DNA from: Apus apus
Taxonomy: Eukaryota > Chordata > Aves > Apodiformes > Apodidae
Length of the DNA stretch: 64,000 nucleotides
Direction of reading: 5' to 3'
NCBI RefSeq assembly: GCF_020740795.1
Contig: NC_067285.1
Coordinates: 72,888,342-72,952,341, forward strand
The position numbers were made by a program, and so were the translations under genes. The notes under the pieces are model-generated. The model searched no databases and had not been told where the DNA came from. It saw only the letters and a program-made list of their open reading frames with translations. Positions 1 to 11,800 of this stretch are shown one piece after another. Positions within the stretch are counted from its first letter, which is position 1, and every line of letters begins with the position of its first letter.

Positions 1-99
1 CTTCGCCGTCCCGCCCCGACCCGCCCCCCGCCGCTCCGCCTCCCCGGGCCAGCAACTTCCCCGTCGCTGGGGCGGGCGCGTATCCCCCCATCATCCCGG

Positions 100-192
100 A
101 TGGGAGGAGGAGGAGGAGGAGGAGGAAGAGGGGAGAAGCAGCAGCGGCGGTGCCTGGGGGGATGCGGCGGAGCGGGCCGGCGGGAGGCGTAG
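100..192 (+). other. Possible upstream ORF 1 (30 codons, poly-glycine)
   Basis: An ATG at 100 opens a 30-codon frame ending at TAG 190-192. It begins with eight glycines encoded by the GGA array. It is in the same frame as the main start codon but is closed by the TAG, so it cannot extend the main protein. It acts as an upstream ORF only if transcription starts before base 100, which is not known. Confidence 0.35.
103..126 (+). repeat. (GGA)8 trinucleotide microsatellite in the 5' leader
   Basis: Eight uninterrupted GGA units follow an ATG at 100-102 and continue into more purine-rich sequence (AGAGGGGAGAAG). Purine-rich GGA arrays can form G-quadruplex-type structures and are often length-polymorphic. 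Whether this array is transcribed depends on the unknown transcription start. Confidence 0.9.
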
Positions 193-290
193 AGCCGGTT
201 CGAGAGGGATCGCCGAGCCCTTGTCGCCGCCGCTACCGGCGGGGCTCGGCTGCGGCCGCCGCCTCCTGCTCCGGGCGGCGGCGCTGCTGA
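162..290 (+). other. Possible upstream ORF 2 (42 codons, Arg/Ala-rich)
   Basis: An ATG at 162 opens a 42-codon frame ending at TGA 288-290, about 157 nt before the main start codon. The peptide is rich in Arg and Ala, as expected from translating GC-rich leader sequence. It matches no family I recognise. If it is present in the mRNA it could lower initiation at 448 or make it depend on reinitiation. Confidence 0.35.
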
Positions 291-447
291 GCCCGCGGTG
301 CCTCCGCGCCGCGCCGCCTCCCAGCTCCTCGCCCAGCGGAGGCTCCCGCCGCGCAGCCCGCAGCGCCAGGCCGCGGCCGGCCCTCGCCCATCCCGTCCCC
401 GGCCGGCGGCGGAGCCCGGGCAGGCGGCGGGAGGCAGGAGGGACGCG

Positions 448-516
448 ATGGCGTCCTACGTGGATAACAGCTTCCGCCAGGCGGTGATGAAGAACCCGGC
501 GGAGAGGAGCCCCCAG
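448..516 (+). CDS. RAPGEF2: RAPGEF2 coding exon 1 (codons 1-23)
   Basis: RAPGEF2 is a guanine-nucleotide exchange factor that loads GTP onto the small GTPases Rap1 and Rap2. The full protein carries cyclic-nucleotide-binding-like, REM, PDZ, Ras-association and CDC25-type catalytic domains and acts at membranes and cell junctions. This exon encodes the extreme N terminus of the long isoform, beginning MASYVDNSFRQAVMKNPAER. As I recall the proteins, this matches mammalian RAPGEF2 and not the paralogue RAPGEF6, which starts differently (MNSPVDPG). The ATG has a good initiation context, with G at -3 and G at +4. The exon ends in CAG followed by the donor gtaggc at 517, giving a phase-0 intron. 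Residue 21 reads Ser where I recall Thr in human. The exon lies wholly within the CpG island. Confidence 0.93.
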
Positions 517-3500
517 GTAGGCAGCCCTTTCCTCCGCACCCCCGGGCACCCTCGCGCATTCCCCGCTGCCCTCCCGCCGGCTCGCCCGCCCCGCGCAGCC
601 CCGGTGGGGGAGCCCGGCAGCCCCACGGCCCCGCTCCCGGGGAAGCGGAGAGGCTCCGGCGAGGACTTCGCCCCTCGCCCCCAGGCCCCCCCGACCGTCG
701 TCGTCGTCCCCCCCGAGAGCTGAATTCCCGGGCGATAGGAAGGGAAGAAATACATTAACGCGAACAACTTTCCTCCTACTCCCTAATTTTGGGGGTGGGC
801 GGGAGGGAGAGGGAGAAACGCCAGCTGAGTTTTATTTTGAAGGTTGCTTCCGGTAAAAAAGAAAAATACACTTAGAGAATAATTGATTGTTTGTTTGTTT
901 TTTTGTTTTGTTCTGCTACTATCCCGCAGTACTCTGTGGCTCTGGGTTTGCATTCAATCCCTACTTTTACATAGCTGGCTGGAGCTGGCAGCGCTGTTTC
1001 ATAATGTTAGGGCTGAGGTCAGTGGTATTCTTGGCAAGTCCTTGCTACCTCCAAAGTAGGGTGAAATCCTTGCACAATGGCACCAGGCAGGAATTTTTTA
1101 GATACCTGCGCCGGGCTCCTGGAGCCCTCTTTGTCGGAGCAGTATGCGGCTTGAAGCTGTTTGTAAGCATAATAGCACTTGGTGAGGCTAAGAAAGGTTA
1201 AATTGGGGGCTGGAGTGCGTATAGAAACATTTTGACTTAACATGACCTGAAAAACAACTAAACTGAACGAGTTCCTTCTGCTGCCGAATGGTTGCTGCAG
1301 TGGCTGTTGCTGCCAACTGTCTAAAGACTAATAAGCTTTATGCTGATCCCCACATCAAGCTGCGGTTCAATAGCTAATGATACAAGGAGTTACTTTGCTT
1401 GGAGTTGTAATGCCATCTGCCCTATTTTCTAAAGGCTTGCACTGCTCTCTGAGCAGTCCCTGTGTTCTGGTTTTGGGGAAGAGAGGGTACTACTGATTAT
1501 TTTGGAAGGCGGCTGATTGGCTGGTGATATTTTCAAATTGGGGGCAAAGAGGAAACCTTGACTTTCGGTCAGCACCCATAAGTCATTCCTCCTACTACAG
1601 ATACGTCATTGTGGTAATGTTATTTTTATCCTCATGCTCATGGAATACATGTGAGAAAATAAAAACTCCCATGGAAAAACATAGAGCATAGGCATTGTAT
1701 TTAGTGTGTCACTTCTGCAAATCTTCCTTTTTTTTTTTTTTTTTTAAATAAATAAAAAGAAGGTGCTACTGGAATGTATTTTTGTAGTGCTAAAGTTGTT
1801 ACTCTGTCCTTGTTTGACCTTTTCCAAATGTCTGTTTGCCTTCAGTTCTGAACCCAGCCCTTCAGTGTGTTGTGAAACTGAAGGAGGCAAGATGCTCTCT
1901 CTCCTGGGGAGGACACTACGGAAACTCATAGAGAGATCCCTTGCATTGGTAGAGGTGTAAATTTCAGCCGGGGAGCCTGCTGGTGGTGTCCGGCCTCGGG
2001 AGATGGTTATCAAAGGGTGGTATGGTGTTCAGGAGGAGTGACACTGGCAGATGCTCAGAAACCAGTTGGTCAGGTAGTGAGGCCAACAGTCTGCTCTGGG
2101 GGGGGGGGAGCAATGCTTCCCTTGTGACATGATCTGTACCATGGGAACTGTTAACCTTTCTCCTGTCCAGCTGGTTGAACCTGCTTTTTAGAAGGGATAA
2201 CAGAAAGAAAAAAAAAAAAGTGTGTGAGGGAAAGAGAGATAGAAAATAAGAAATGACGCATTGAAGAAATCAGCCCAAATGCAGGGATAAAGCCAAGTCT
2301 GAAGGACATAGGAGCAGAGAGCTAGGTCAGGAACACCAGGTCTGTCTTAGTGCTGTAAAACTTCCCGAATCAGCAGACTGGAAGCCTGCTGTGGCAATAG
2401 CCACAGGAAAAGAAATCCACCCTTAAATCCATGAAGCTGACACTGGCCAAAATAATCCACAAATAAGACCAAACTTATGGGAAACATAATGTGTTGTTAG
2501 CACTGGAAATACTTGAAACTGGTGATCAGTTGCTGCTGGGGAGAGCCCGGCTTGCAGCAGGCAACTTGGCATTTTTGTGAACGGCTCATGTTGAATTCTG
2601 TGTGTTGAGGAGTTTTCTAAGGTTGGTTCTCTGTTCTGGAAATTCAGTTTTATTTTGCAGCAGTAGCAGAATTTGAAAGAAATATGTTTATACTTATCTT
2701 TCAGTTATTAAATAAAAAAATGTTTATGTAGGAAGACACAAAGACCTTGTTTTCTCTTAATCCCTTAAAGTAACTTTTTAGCATATCTTTTTCTTAACAT
2801 GTATGCTGCACTAGCTCATAAAGGTAGTTACATCATTTTGGCTTTTGAGAAGTTATGAGGTGTCTTCAGAGCTGAGAGGGGGTTGGAAAGAGAAAATGTA
2901 TTTGTCATATTCATGTCAGTACAGGAAATAACAAAAGAAGTATATTAGTGTATTTGCTGCTTACTTGCATCAACTAACTCACTGGGACTCAGTTTCTCCC
3001 ATATCACAAGGAGGTAAATATGTGTTTGACGTTACCGTTCACCTTGGATTGTTGTGGTGCATATTTGGCAAAATGACTTCACTGCAGGTGCAAAGGAGTG
3101 ACAGCAGGAGATAGCTAGCTCTTATTTGCATCTTCAGCTTTGGGAACTGCTAGATCTGATGCACATTATCAGAGAAAGCAAACTTAACTTTGCATGAACT
3201 TTTCTTAAGTAATGTTGGACTTTTTTTTGAGGTAAATTCTGTATTCTGCAGTTGCTTAGGAATATTTTTAGCTTCGTATCTCTTTGATGTATCCTTGCTT
3301 ACAAAGTGTTCCTGAATTTTGTGAATTGTGACTCAACATTGTATTGATGAAAGAAGTTAAAAACTGAATGCCTACATGGCCTGTACTTTAACATGCCTGG
3401 TGTGTAACACATCTCTCCTGTTTAATTGCTTTATTAAGCTATTCATTTTCTCTTTGAAGATGTGAACTAGGAAGTTAATTTAACTGCTTTGGGGACTCTG

Positions 3501-6500
3501 ACTTTTACATGTTAATAAATTGCAAATGGTTTTATGCCCTTAAGCTGTGAGTAATAGCAATCTATTTTTTTTTCCCTCCGAATATCATCCTATCTGAACT
3601 GTTACAGCTTCAAGTCTTTTCAAAACAAATTCCTATTGACATAATAGGCCATTTTAGGAAGTATGGAATTTTATACTGCTGTAGCTTAATCTGAAAAAAA
3701 TAGGGCTGCTTTTGTTTTCAAACAAGAGAAACTGAGCCCCAATATCTTTTTTTTTTTTAATCCTAACAACTCATTTGCTTGGCTTAGTGTGTGAATAACT
3801 AGTTAACTCAGAAGCGCCACATACTAGTTCACTGTTTTCATGACACGTAGTGATGTTTTCAGGAAGAAATATTTTTAATGTGTGCTTTATATATGTTAGG
3901 TGCCTAAGCTTTTCTTCTGAAAATGGCCAGTGTGGTACATCGAGGCAATTCAGTACAGTAGTAATGAACAGCAGAGAAGTAAAAGCATCAGGTCACATCT
4001 TAAGAGGACAGGGTGGCGGGACTGTACAGTTACCCTTAGTTCAACACCAGTGTGTCATTTAATGTCAGAAGGCATCTAAACAGGATGCTATTGTTGAGCA
4101 GATATTCCCTTCTCAAGCACTCAGGAGGAACAGTGGTTTAATTATAGGATGTACCTATGCTTTTTCCAAATAAACCTTCAGCGTGTTCTCCAGTTGGGTT
4201 ATTTTTATACTTGTGACCACTGGTAGCATGATTGTGTGCAGTCTTCAGATAAGCCAGGAATGAACATTTCCTTCTTGCTATCATGATCTCTTAGCAAATA
4301 AATATGAGGCAGTCTAGTTTAATGGGCTCATAGAAAATAAATGTTTTCTGTGTGAGTCTACCTTAAGGATTATACTTAGTCTTTAAATTTAGGCTTATTA
4401 TGTGTATGTATATCAAATATATCAGAAGACTAAAATGGTCATTTTCAAAAGAGATTATTTGGGATTTATTTCATTAGGAAAAATAAGTGGAATTTGAGTT
4501 TTGGTTTCAGGTGATTTTTTTCATGTTTGTTTTGTTTTATTTTACTGTCAGCATGCTACCATGTTAACCGTCTTTTTGATGCTAGTGTTTAAAGAGGAAG
4601 GTAACCCCAGTTATCATGCTGCTAACAGCAGTATAATGCTGAGAACTGGTTCTGTTGCTGAATTCTCCTGCTGGTTCTCAGTAAGAACTGACACCCTGAA
4701 AAGCATAGGATTGTGACAGCTGATGCCTGATATTTGGCTGCATTACATGGTTATAATGGTCTTTTCATTGTGCCTCTGAAGGCTTTGTAATGTGGTTGTT
4801 CAGGAATATCTTTAGTTTGCAAAGTTTGGTGTTCTGTTGTTTTGGGGAGGGGGGCCACCTGTTTGGCCAACAAAATAAGGTTCCGAACTGCACTTACCGT
4901 GGCAGCGTTTAGGCTTTCTGCATTAACTAATTGTGAAGTGTGGGCATGAGCCTGTCTTGTGTTAACGTTGTGACTGTGGTTAGTAATACAGCTTAATGAA
5001 GAAAGGCTGCTCCAAGTTCATGGTCAAGGCACTTCCCTCTTGCTGCTCAACAGTTGACTTGAAGTAAAGATGCCATCATAAAGTCAGCCATAAGAGTATT
5101 TGGTCTGAGCAAAGGAAAAAGCCCTCCAGGCACTGCAGGGTTTTGGAAATTAGTTCAAAGTAGTTAACAACCCTAGAAAATGTCTGATGAACTGTAAGTT
5201 AAGTGGTGTCTTTTGGTGTCTCCTGGGCTATAACTGGGGGAGATGGGTACAGAGAAAGCAGAAGTTACGATCACATGTATATGTAGACCTTTGGCCACAG
5301 AGGAGTGTTTTGCTGTGTTTCAGCACTTAACTGGGAGGATAAAAAAACAAAGTAACTCTTTGGAGAAAGGGAAACCTTTACTTGGCAACACAAGTAATGT
5401 ATTTGTTTAGTGTAGAAACAATATTGGAGAATTTAGTTTAGAAGTAAAAGTGTGCCTTTTTTTCCCCCTCAGTATTTTCTCTTGAGCTAGTATTACTATG
5501 CATCATAAATTCATGTACAACAAAGGCAATTGTACGAATGTAACTTTCTGTGGCTGATAACTAAGACAAAAACCCCTTGCATAGCTCAGATTTCCTTGCG
5601 ACCTCTCTAATCTCAGCCTGTTGAAGTAGCCCAGGAATGTCTGATTCTGAACTTCCACCATAAATTTGCACGTCCTTCCCAAAACTAAGGGCTTGTACTG
5701 CAACAGGCTACTCAGTATCCTGTTTGTTTTGAAAGCAAATATGTTTATTTCCCAGTCTTTCTGATGAAGGGTGCAGCATTTTCCCACAGTAGTTCATATC
5801 TTTTTCACCACGAGCTTTGCAAAATGGTGAGAATGTTGAATTTTGCATTTCTTTTGCAGTAGTTTTTGCCTGTCATAGGACTGGCACTTTCTGCATTTGT
5901 AGATTTCTGTATCCTGTGGTAAAATGAGTTCAGCAATGCTTGCAGGGACCCCGATATGATCAGGAAGCCTTTACTTATCAAGTAGAAATAGCTGATTTGA
6001 AGCCTTGTCCTTAACACTTGCCTGCTTTCTCATGACATCAGAAGATTGCAGCTAGGTTGGCTATACGTATCTGAGCCAATTGGAAACTAGGTAACTGGGA
6101 AAGTGAGCGTTTAACTGTAGCACAGATAAGCTTTGTGTAATTTCCTATTTGATTAATCATCTGTTTAGTAGAGTTTGCTTTTGATTTCTGCTCTGCTGTG
6201 GCTGCAGAGGTGTTTGCACTGAGTTCAGGCTGGGTTACGTTCTGTGAGCTGCGAGCGTGTTTTGACAGCCCTGTGGGTCATATTCTCCATCTAAAAGCTG
6301 GGAGCATGATAGTACTGCCTTGCCTTTCCATGGCAATCTTGGAAAGTTAACTGAAGTGAGCAGCATGTGCTTACTGGGCCTGAAGCCCCATGGATCTATG
6401 TACTCCTCAGCCCAAGCTTTATTTTGTCTCCTGGCCTCCCAACATGCTGGTCAGACCTAAGAGTGTGTCTCTGGTACCCTCTGTGGTGCCAAAGGGGCAC

Positions 6501-8793
6501 TTCTGTCCCACCTGTCTCCACTTGCCTTGCTGTGGGGCTGCTGGAGAGGCTGCAGTAGAAGAATCGCAAGGCAAGACTAATTACCGTGGCTGGGCTTGCC
6601 CTTCTGCTAAAGCTAGTAACAGGCCAAAATAATCTGTTGAAATTTGAGGTAAAAAATACTGATAGTTCTTTCTTGTTATGGGAGTAAAAGTGTAGGTCAG
6701 CAGAAGTAAATGGCACATGAGCATTTTCCTAAAATCATGTTTTTCCTTAGTAGAAGGATACAGTGTTCTGTTTGTTATCAGGTTATTCTTGGCAAACAGA
6801 TTGTACCTGGAAAAAAGGAGATTTAAGTATAATCTCTGAAGATTATTTGTTTATTTTGTGCTTATTATGGTAGATGTTATCTAAAGTTTTGTGAAAGCAC
6901 TTATTATTTACTGAATGTTATTATTTAAAAAATCTGTATGCTTAGAAGTCTTTACAAGACTGTATGCTTATGGGAATTATTGAGTGGCAGCTACTTAGTA
7001 ATTCTGATGAATTACTACTCTGATTTTGATAGCCTTTTCCCCCCCAAATCACAATTCTGCTACCTAATCTGTTAGCATGTTTCAAGAATAACCATATGTA
7101 TACTGAACAGTCATTGTAAGAACTTTGACTTCCTCGTTGAAGGTTTTTTGTATCCTCATGAGAAAATATATTTTGGCTTGTGTTTTGGGAACTTTCCCAC
7201 AGTAGGAGATCTAATTTTTGCAAGGCATTGTTTGGGAATTCAAAAGGAGCGCTGGCAGAAAGATAGCTCTACAAAGATGCTTTGTGAAGGGCAGCTGAGC
7301 CTGCACTCCTTGTTTGCTGCAGCCAGTGTTGCAGATTTAATTTGCTGGATATATTTTGTGTGAAGGGATGTATTTGAATAAGTCTTCAAATGGAAGTTGG
7401 TGAAGTTGACCACTTGTCTTGAAAAGGAAGAGAGAGGAGCTCTACTGCAGTGCTTTTCTTACAGCTTGCTTTTGGAGTTAAAATTAGCTGTTTGTTCTCT
7501 CTGGGCATCTCTGTGTTCTGCCTCTATACCTGTATTTTTTTATGTATCTCTGTCTAGTCTGACCTAAGTAGAAGTGATTTGATACTTAATTTTGAGCAGT
7601 TTTAAAAATAGCAAGCAGCATGTATATCACTATCTGTTCAAAACAATAAGGAATAAGATAATGTTAAATTATATAAATATTCTTAGGGAAAAAAAAAGAG
7701 TGTGAGTTTACTTCTCAGCACTGATAAAAACTGAAGGAATGGCTAGCAAGATTTACTAATTTTTATCTTTATTTCTATGTATGCTGATAAACACAAGCCA
7801 CACAAGGAAAACACATCTGGTGTCAGTGTAAATTACCTGGGAAAGGGCAGGTTAAGTTTCATGGAAGATGCATTGGTCGAGCATGCCTGCTATTTACTGT
7901 CTTTACCGGGCTGTTTGTTTCTATTTGTATGCGTTTTGTGTCTCTTAAAATTTAAATAAACTTCTTTTAATAAATATTTATTTCACAGTTGTTTCCAAAA
8001 GGGAAGATGGATCCTGTTCCCTGTGGGATGATGCTTTAAAATTTTTGAGAGCAGTTTTTTCCCCTCCCAGTTTGTATGGGCCATTTTGTATTTTTAAGGG
8101 TGCTCTTGTTTCCCTTCTTTATTTTAAACTTTTTTTTTGTAGCTGGAGGGAAAGGCAGTAGTACTTAGTCTTTCATTTGAATTTATGCATTCAGACTTTT
8201 GTCCTGTTAAGCAAAAAATAAAGCAAAATGTGAAGAGGTGTGAGATAAGATGTTAAACAAATGTGGTTTGTAAGCAGTTGATGGGAAAACAAGCCTGTAC
8301 CACCAATACAGCTGGAAGAAGCTTCTACTTGAGATTTGACTTGCAGAAGCCAAAGGCAAAATCTTTCATGGTATATAATATTTTTTTCTAGCAGCAAAGC
8401 TTGTTTGAAAGGTTTGTTTCCCATGCTGATGTTTTCTGTTGCCTCATTTGTGCCGATACAACTGTTTGTAAGACTACAGTATAAACAGGATAAGTGATAC
8501 AATCTTGTTAGCTGAACAAAAGCAAAGTGATTTATTTTTGAGAGGTGGCATGTGAGGGTTTTTTTCTTTCTAAAATCTGACTCAATCTGGTTTAGATTAT
8601 GACTCCAAATGTCAATGTTAGTGCAGCTGAAGGTGTGAAGACTTGTGTTACAAGACTGAGAAGAAATGCTTATGGTTGTATGTAGGAATCTCTGAAACAG
8701 CTTAGCCTCCCCCAGAGTATATGGTGCTCCATTTTCAAACACCATTTTGAAGTGTAAAAAAATTAAACTGCATGGAATATTATGAGATTATTT

Positions 8794-8817
8794 ATTCTCA
8801 TTTTCTAAAATGAGAAT
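8794..8817. repeat. Perfect inverted repeat, 11-bp arms, 2-nt spacer
   Basis: ATTCTCATTTT at 8794-8804 and its exact reverse complement at 8807-8817 are separated by CT. The element is AT-rich and could form a small hairpin or cruciform. No gene context suggests a terminator or a protein-binding site. Confidence 0.8.
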
Positions 8818-11800
8818 GTTTTTTTTTTTCTTTTCACTTTGAGGCATATGCACCAGATGCTTCTTGAGAGAGAAGTCTTCCATTTTAATTTGTTGTTCTG
8901 AGGATTAACCTCAAAGGAAACTTTTGTAATAAGCCTCTTGCTCTAAGTTTTTCCCCATTAAATATACATATATTTGTATTAGTAATACTGAATCAGTATT
9001 GGTATTTTACTGTGTTTATATATGTTTATGTACGATAAGTACTTAACTTTGAAATAGCTTTTATCTTTCAGGTAGCAACTGCAAAAATAAAATGTACCTA
9101 AAATGTAGTAGGTTGTATCATAGAGTAAGTGCAGTGACCACAGCAGACCAGGTGATTATTGTTCAAGTATTGCTGAGTGCTGTGATAGCTGATTAGAAAT
9201 GGTTGCTATTAAAAAGTGAGAAGAAGGAGCACTGGCTGTTCTGGGGAGCTCTGCCTGTGGGATCGTTCTTTGATGCAGGAGGAGCCACAGTGTCCAGTAA
9301 TATTAAAAAACTGGAAGAAAAATACAGATGCCAGGTGTCTATGATGCAGAATATATCGCAAAGATATTTTATGTGGTGGTTGGTTTTTTTTTTGTTTTTT
9401 TTTTTTTTTTTTCTCCTGGTTACTAAAGTCATAACAAGAGGCTGAAAGCTGAAGTGATGTAGTCAATCTTGACACATGTTGTGATTTCCTGTTGAGGGTG
9501 ATTAATGACTGGCAGCTTCTCCAGTGAAAGCAGTAAGTGGCCCATTGATTAAAATTACATTAGTACTGTTCCATTGTAAAATACTAATTTAGCTTGTGGA
9601 TAAAATACATGTTAAGAACATGGGAAGATACATTTGCTTGCATAGGTTCCTTTTTGGCTGCAGTCTCAAAGGAACAATTATCTTAAGAAAAAAAATATTG
9701 AGGCTGTACTTCATGGAGGATACTCTGAGTATGAAACAATAAGTAAGATTTTATACTGGTTAATGATGAGTGCTAAATAGGTGGTGTCCCTCTCTCTAAC
9801 CTCTTCTTTATTAATGCAGTAGCTAAGTAGTTTGTTGAATATATTCCCTGCTAAGGAGGTAGTGAGCAGATGGTAAACACTCCCAGTGAGGCAGTTCTTA
9901 CTCTGAGTTATGGAAAGGTAGTTATGAGGGTCTTGCTCGGAGTTGCGTTTTGTGTTCTTTGTCAATTTTGTTACACCAAAAAATCAACCCCCTGTGTGAA
10001 CTGCATGCAGTGGTCTGGTCTGAAGACGGAAGCATTTCACATGCACTGTAGGTATGGAAACACAAGTGTCTGCGCCAGCTCTGTGCTGACCAGGAACAGG
10101 TGCTTCCTGGAATGAGGGTAATTGAGTTTCCATCCTTGTCAGGGCTTCTCTGTTACTGCTGAAAGCTGCTAATTAGTGCCCATGCATTGTTTTAATTGGT
10201 GATGATTTAGTTTGAAAATGCCAACTGCGTGGTTGTAGGCCTGAATGACTATCAGGTGGTGATGCAGTTCCAGCTCAGCTGTTAAGAATGTTTTGAGGTA
10301 ACAACGCCAAGGAAAGGATGATAGTCGTCATAGATGTTTGTCAAGGTGGAGTAGAGGAGGATTTTTAATCTCTGCTGTATCTTGGGTAGCCATCTCTTTT
10401 AGTGCTGCTGGTTCTGATTTTGCCAGGTTGAGCACTGATGGGTAGCTGATTTCCACTTCATCACCTTAAAAATGTTGTAAGACTTTTATTTAAGATGACT
10501 TTTAAAGGAATATTGCTTTAGTAGCAGAAAAACTTATAGATGATGGGATATTGCTGGAAAATATGATTGCATACATGACACAGTTATGTATAAAGACCTT
10601 GTTAGCCTTATAAAGCAGTTTTAAGGACCTGGAGCAAGAAAATTGGAGATTTGGCATAGAATACTTTTTTAAAATCTGTGTGAGAAAGTGGTATGTTTCT
10701 GAATGCTCAGGTGAATTAATAAACCTTTGAAAATTACTCCTTTCTCTTACTTTTTTGCACCTAGACCTGCACAGTGGTTTAACCTGTGTCTTACTAATTT
10801 GATGTCTTGTGTTTTCTCACTTTCTAAACCTCTCTTGGTGTGGTGTTTTTTTTTGGTGTTTTTTTTTTTCATTTATGCCTTAAAGTCATAACTTCAGATA
10901 ATTTTCTTACTAGGAGAGCACTTAGAAAGAAACAGCAGGGTGTTTTTGGCTAATGCTTTCATTCACATGTATTAATTTCTGAGTGGGAAGTAAACTCTTT
11001 ATGAATCGCAATACAGTGTACATTATACAGGCTATCGTTAACTTCTAAAACAAGTACAAATACTCTATGTCTTAATCAGAATTGGCATGTGTCAAATTTC
11101 TAACTTTATTGGGTCAATAAACTAGCATTGTTCTTTAAAGTTCTAATGTTCTTATGTGAATGAATATTCTACGCAAGTTTAAAAGTAAAGAGAAAAGAAC
11201 GGCACTTTGTTACAGTCCATCTTAGCTTGAGAGTAAATGAACGTTTAGCCATGACGAAAGTAACAGTTCATAGTGACACAGCCTACAAAAATCCAGTTGG
11301 ATTTGCTGTTGACATTGGCCCATGTTCCAGTGTACGAGTTACCTTACATTTCTTTTGAACAAAGAAGGTTTGTTTGAAACAGGTGCTCTTATGGTTACTC
11401 TGGCCTTTATAAATAGCTTTTAGGTGAAGTATTACTTCTGTTAGCTGTGGGTAACTTCACAAGATATCTTGGTTTATTGTGTGAGGTTTTCATTAAAAAA
11501 AAACCAGCATCTTGGCTATAGCTTTGTGATGTTTACTGCCTCATATATTGCTGTTTATTTTTAGAGTGTGCTTGTCACAATTTGTCAGCCAAGTCTTGGC
11601 CTGTCACCTCTGCTTTTAGCTGCTGAAATGCTGTTCCCAAGATGACTGTTTTAAACTAGACATAATGAATTAATACCTACCCTGTTGTTCCATGGTACAC
11701 TTCGTTTCGGTAGGAAATAACACAGCTAGAACTTGCCAACTTTGCAAAAGCCATAAAGGGGTAGGAAAGAAAAAGCACACCCAAACCCTCTCTTACTAAG

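Larger units (their letters stand above)
1..725. promoter_or_regulatory. RAPGEF2: CpG-island promoter and 5' leader of RAPGEF2 (edge of window)
   Basis: The first 0.7 kb is extremely rich in G, C and CpG, and composition drops abruptly to AT-rich sequence after about 725. The region contains GC-box-like motifs, such as the CCGCCCC-type runs within 10-45 and GGGGCGGG at 69-76. No TATA-like sequence lies upstream of the start codon. This is the usual look of a TATA-less, broadly initiating vertebrate promoter, and the coding start at 448 falls inside it. The transcription start cannot be placed from sequence alone, and the island probably continues upstream of base 1. The frame used by the start codon has an in-frame TAG at 190-192. 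Any AUG-independent N-terminal extension must therefore begin after that point. Confidence 0.85.

Noticed and set aside
91..767. Several overlapping long frames on both strands in the CpG island
   Set aside because: GC-rich sequence has few stop codons, so these are shadows. Only the frame starting at 448 matches a known protein.
8191..8745. 184-codon open frame on the minus strand, the longest in the window
   Set aside because: A frame this long is expected about once by chance in a six-frame scan of a 64 kb window. The translation has no motif, no coding-like composition and no promoter or splice context.
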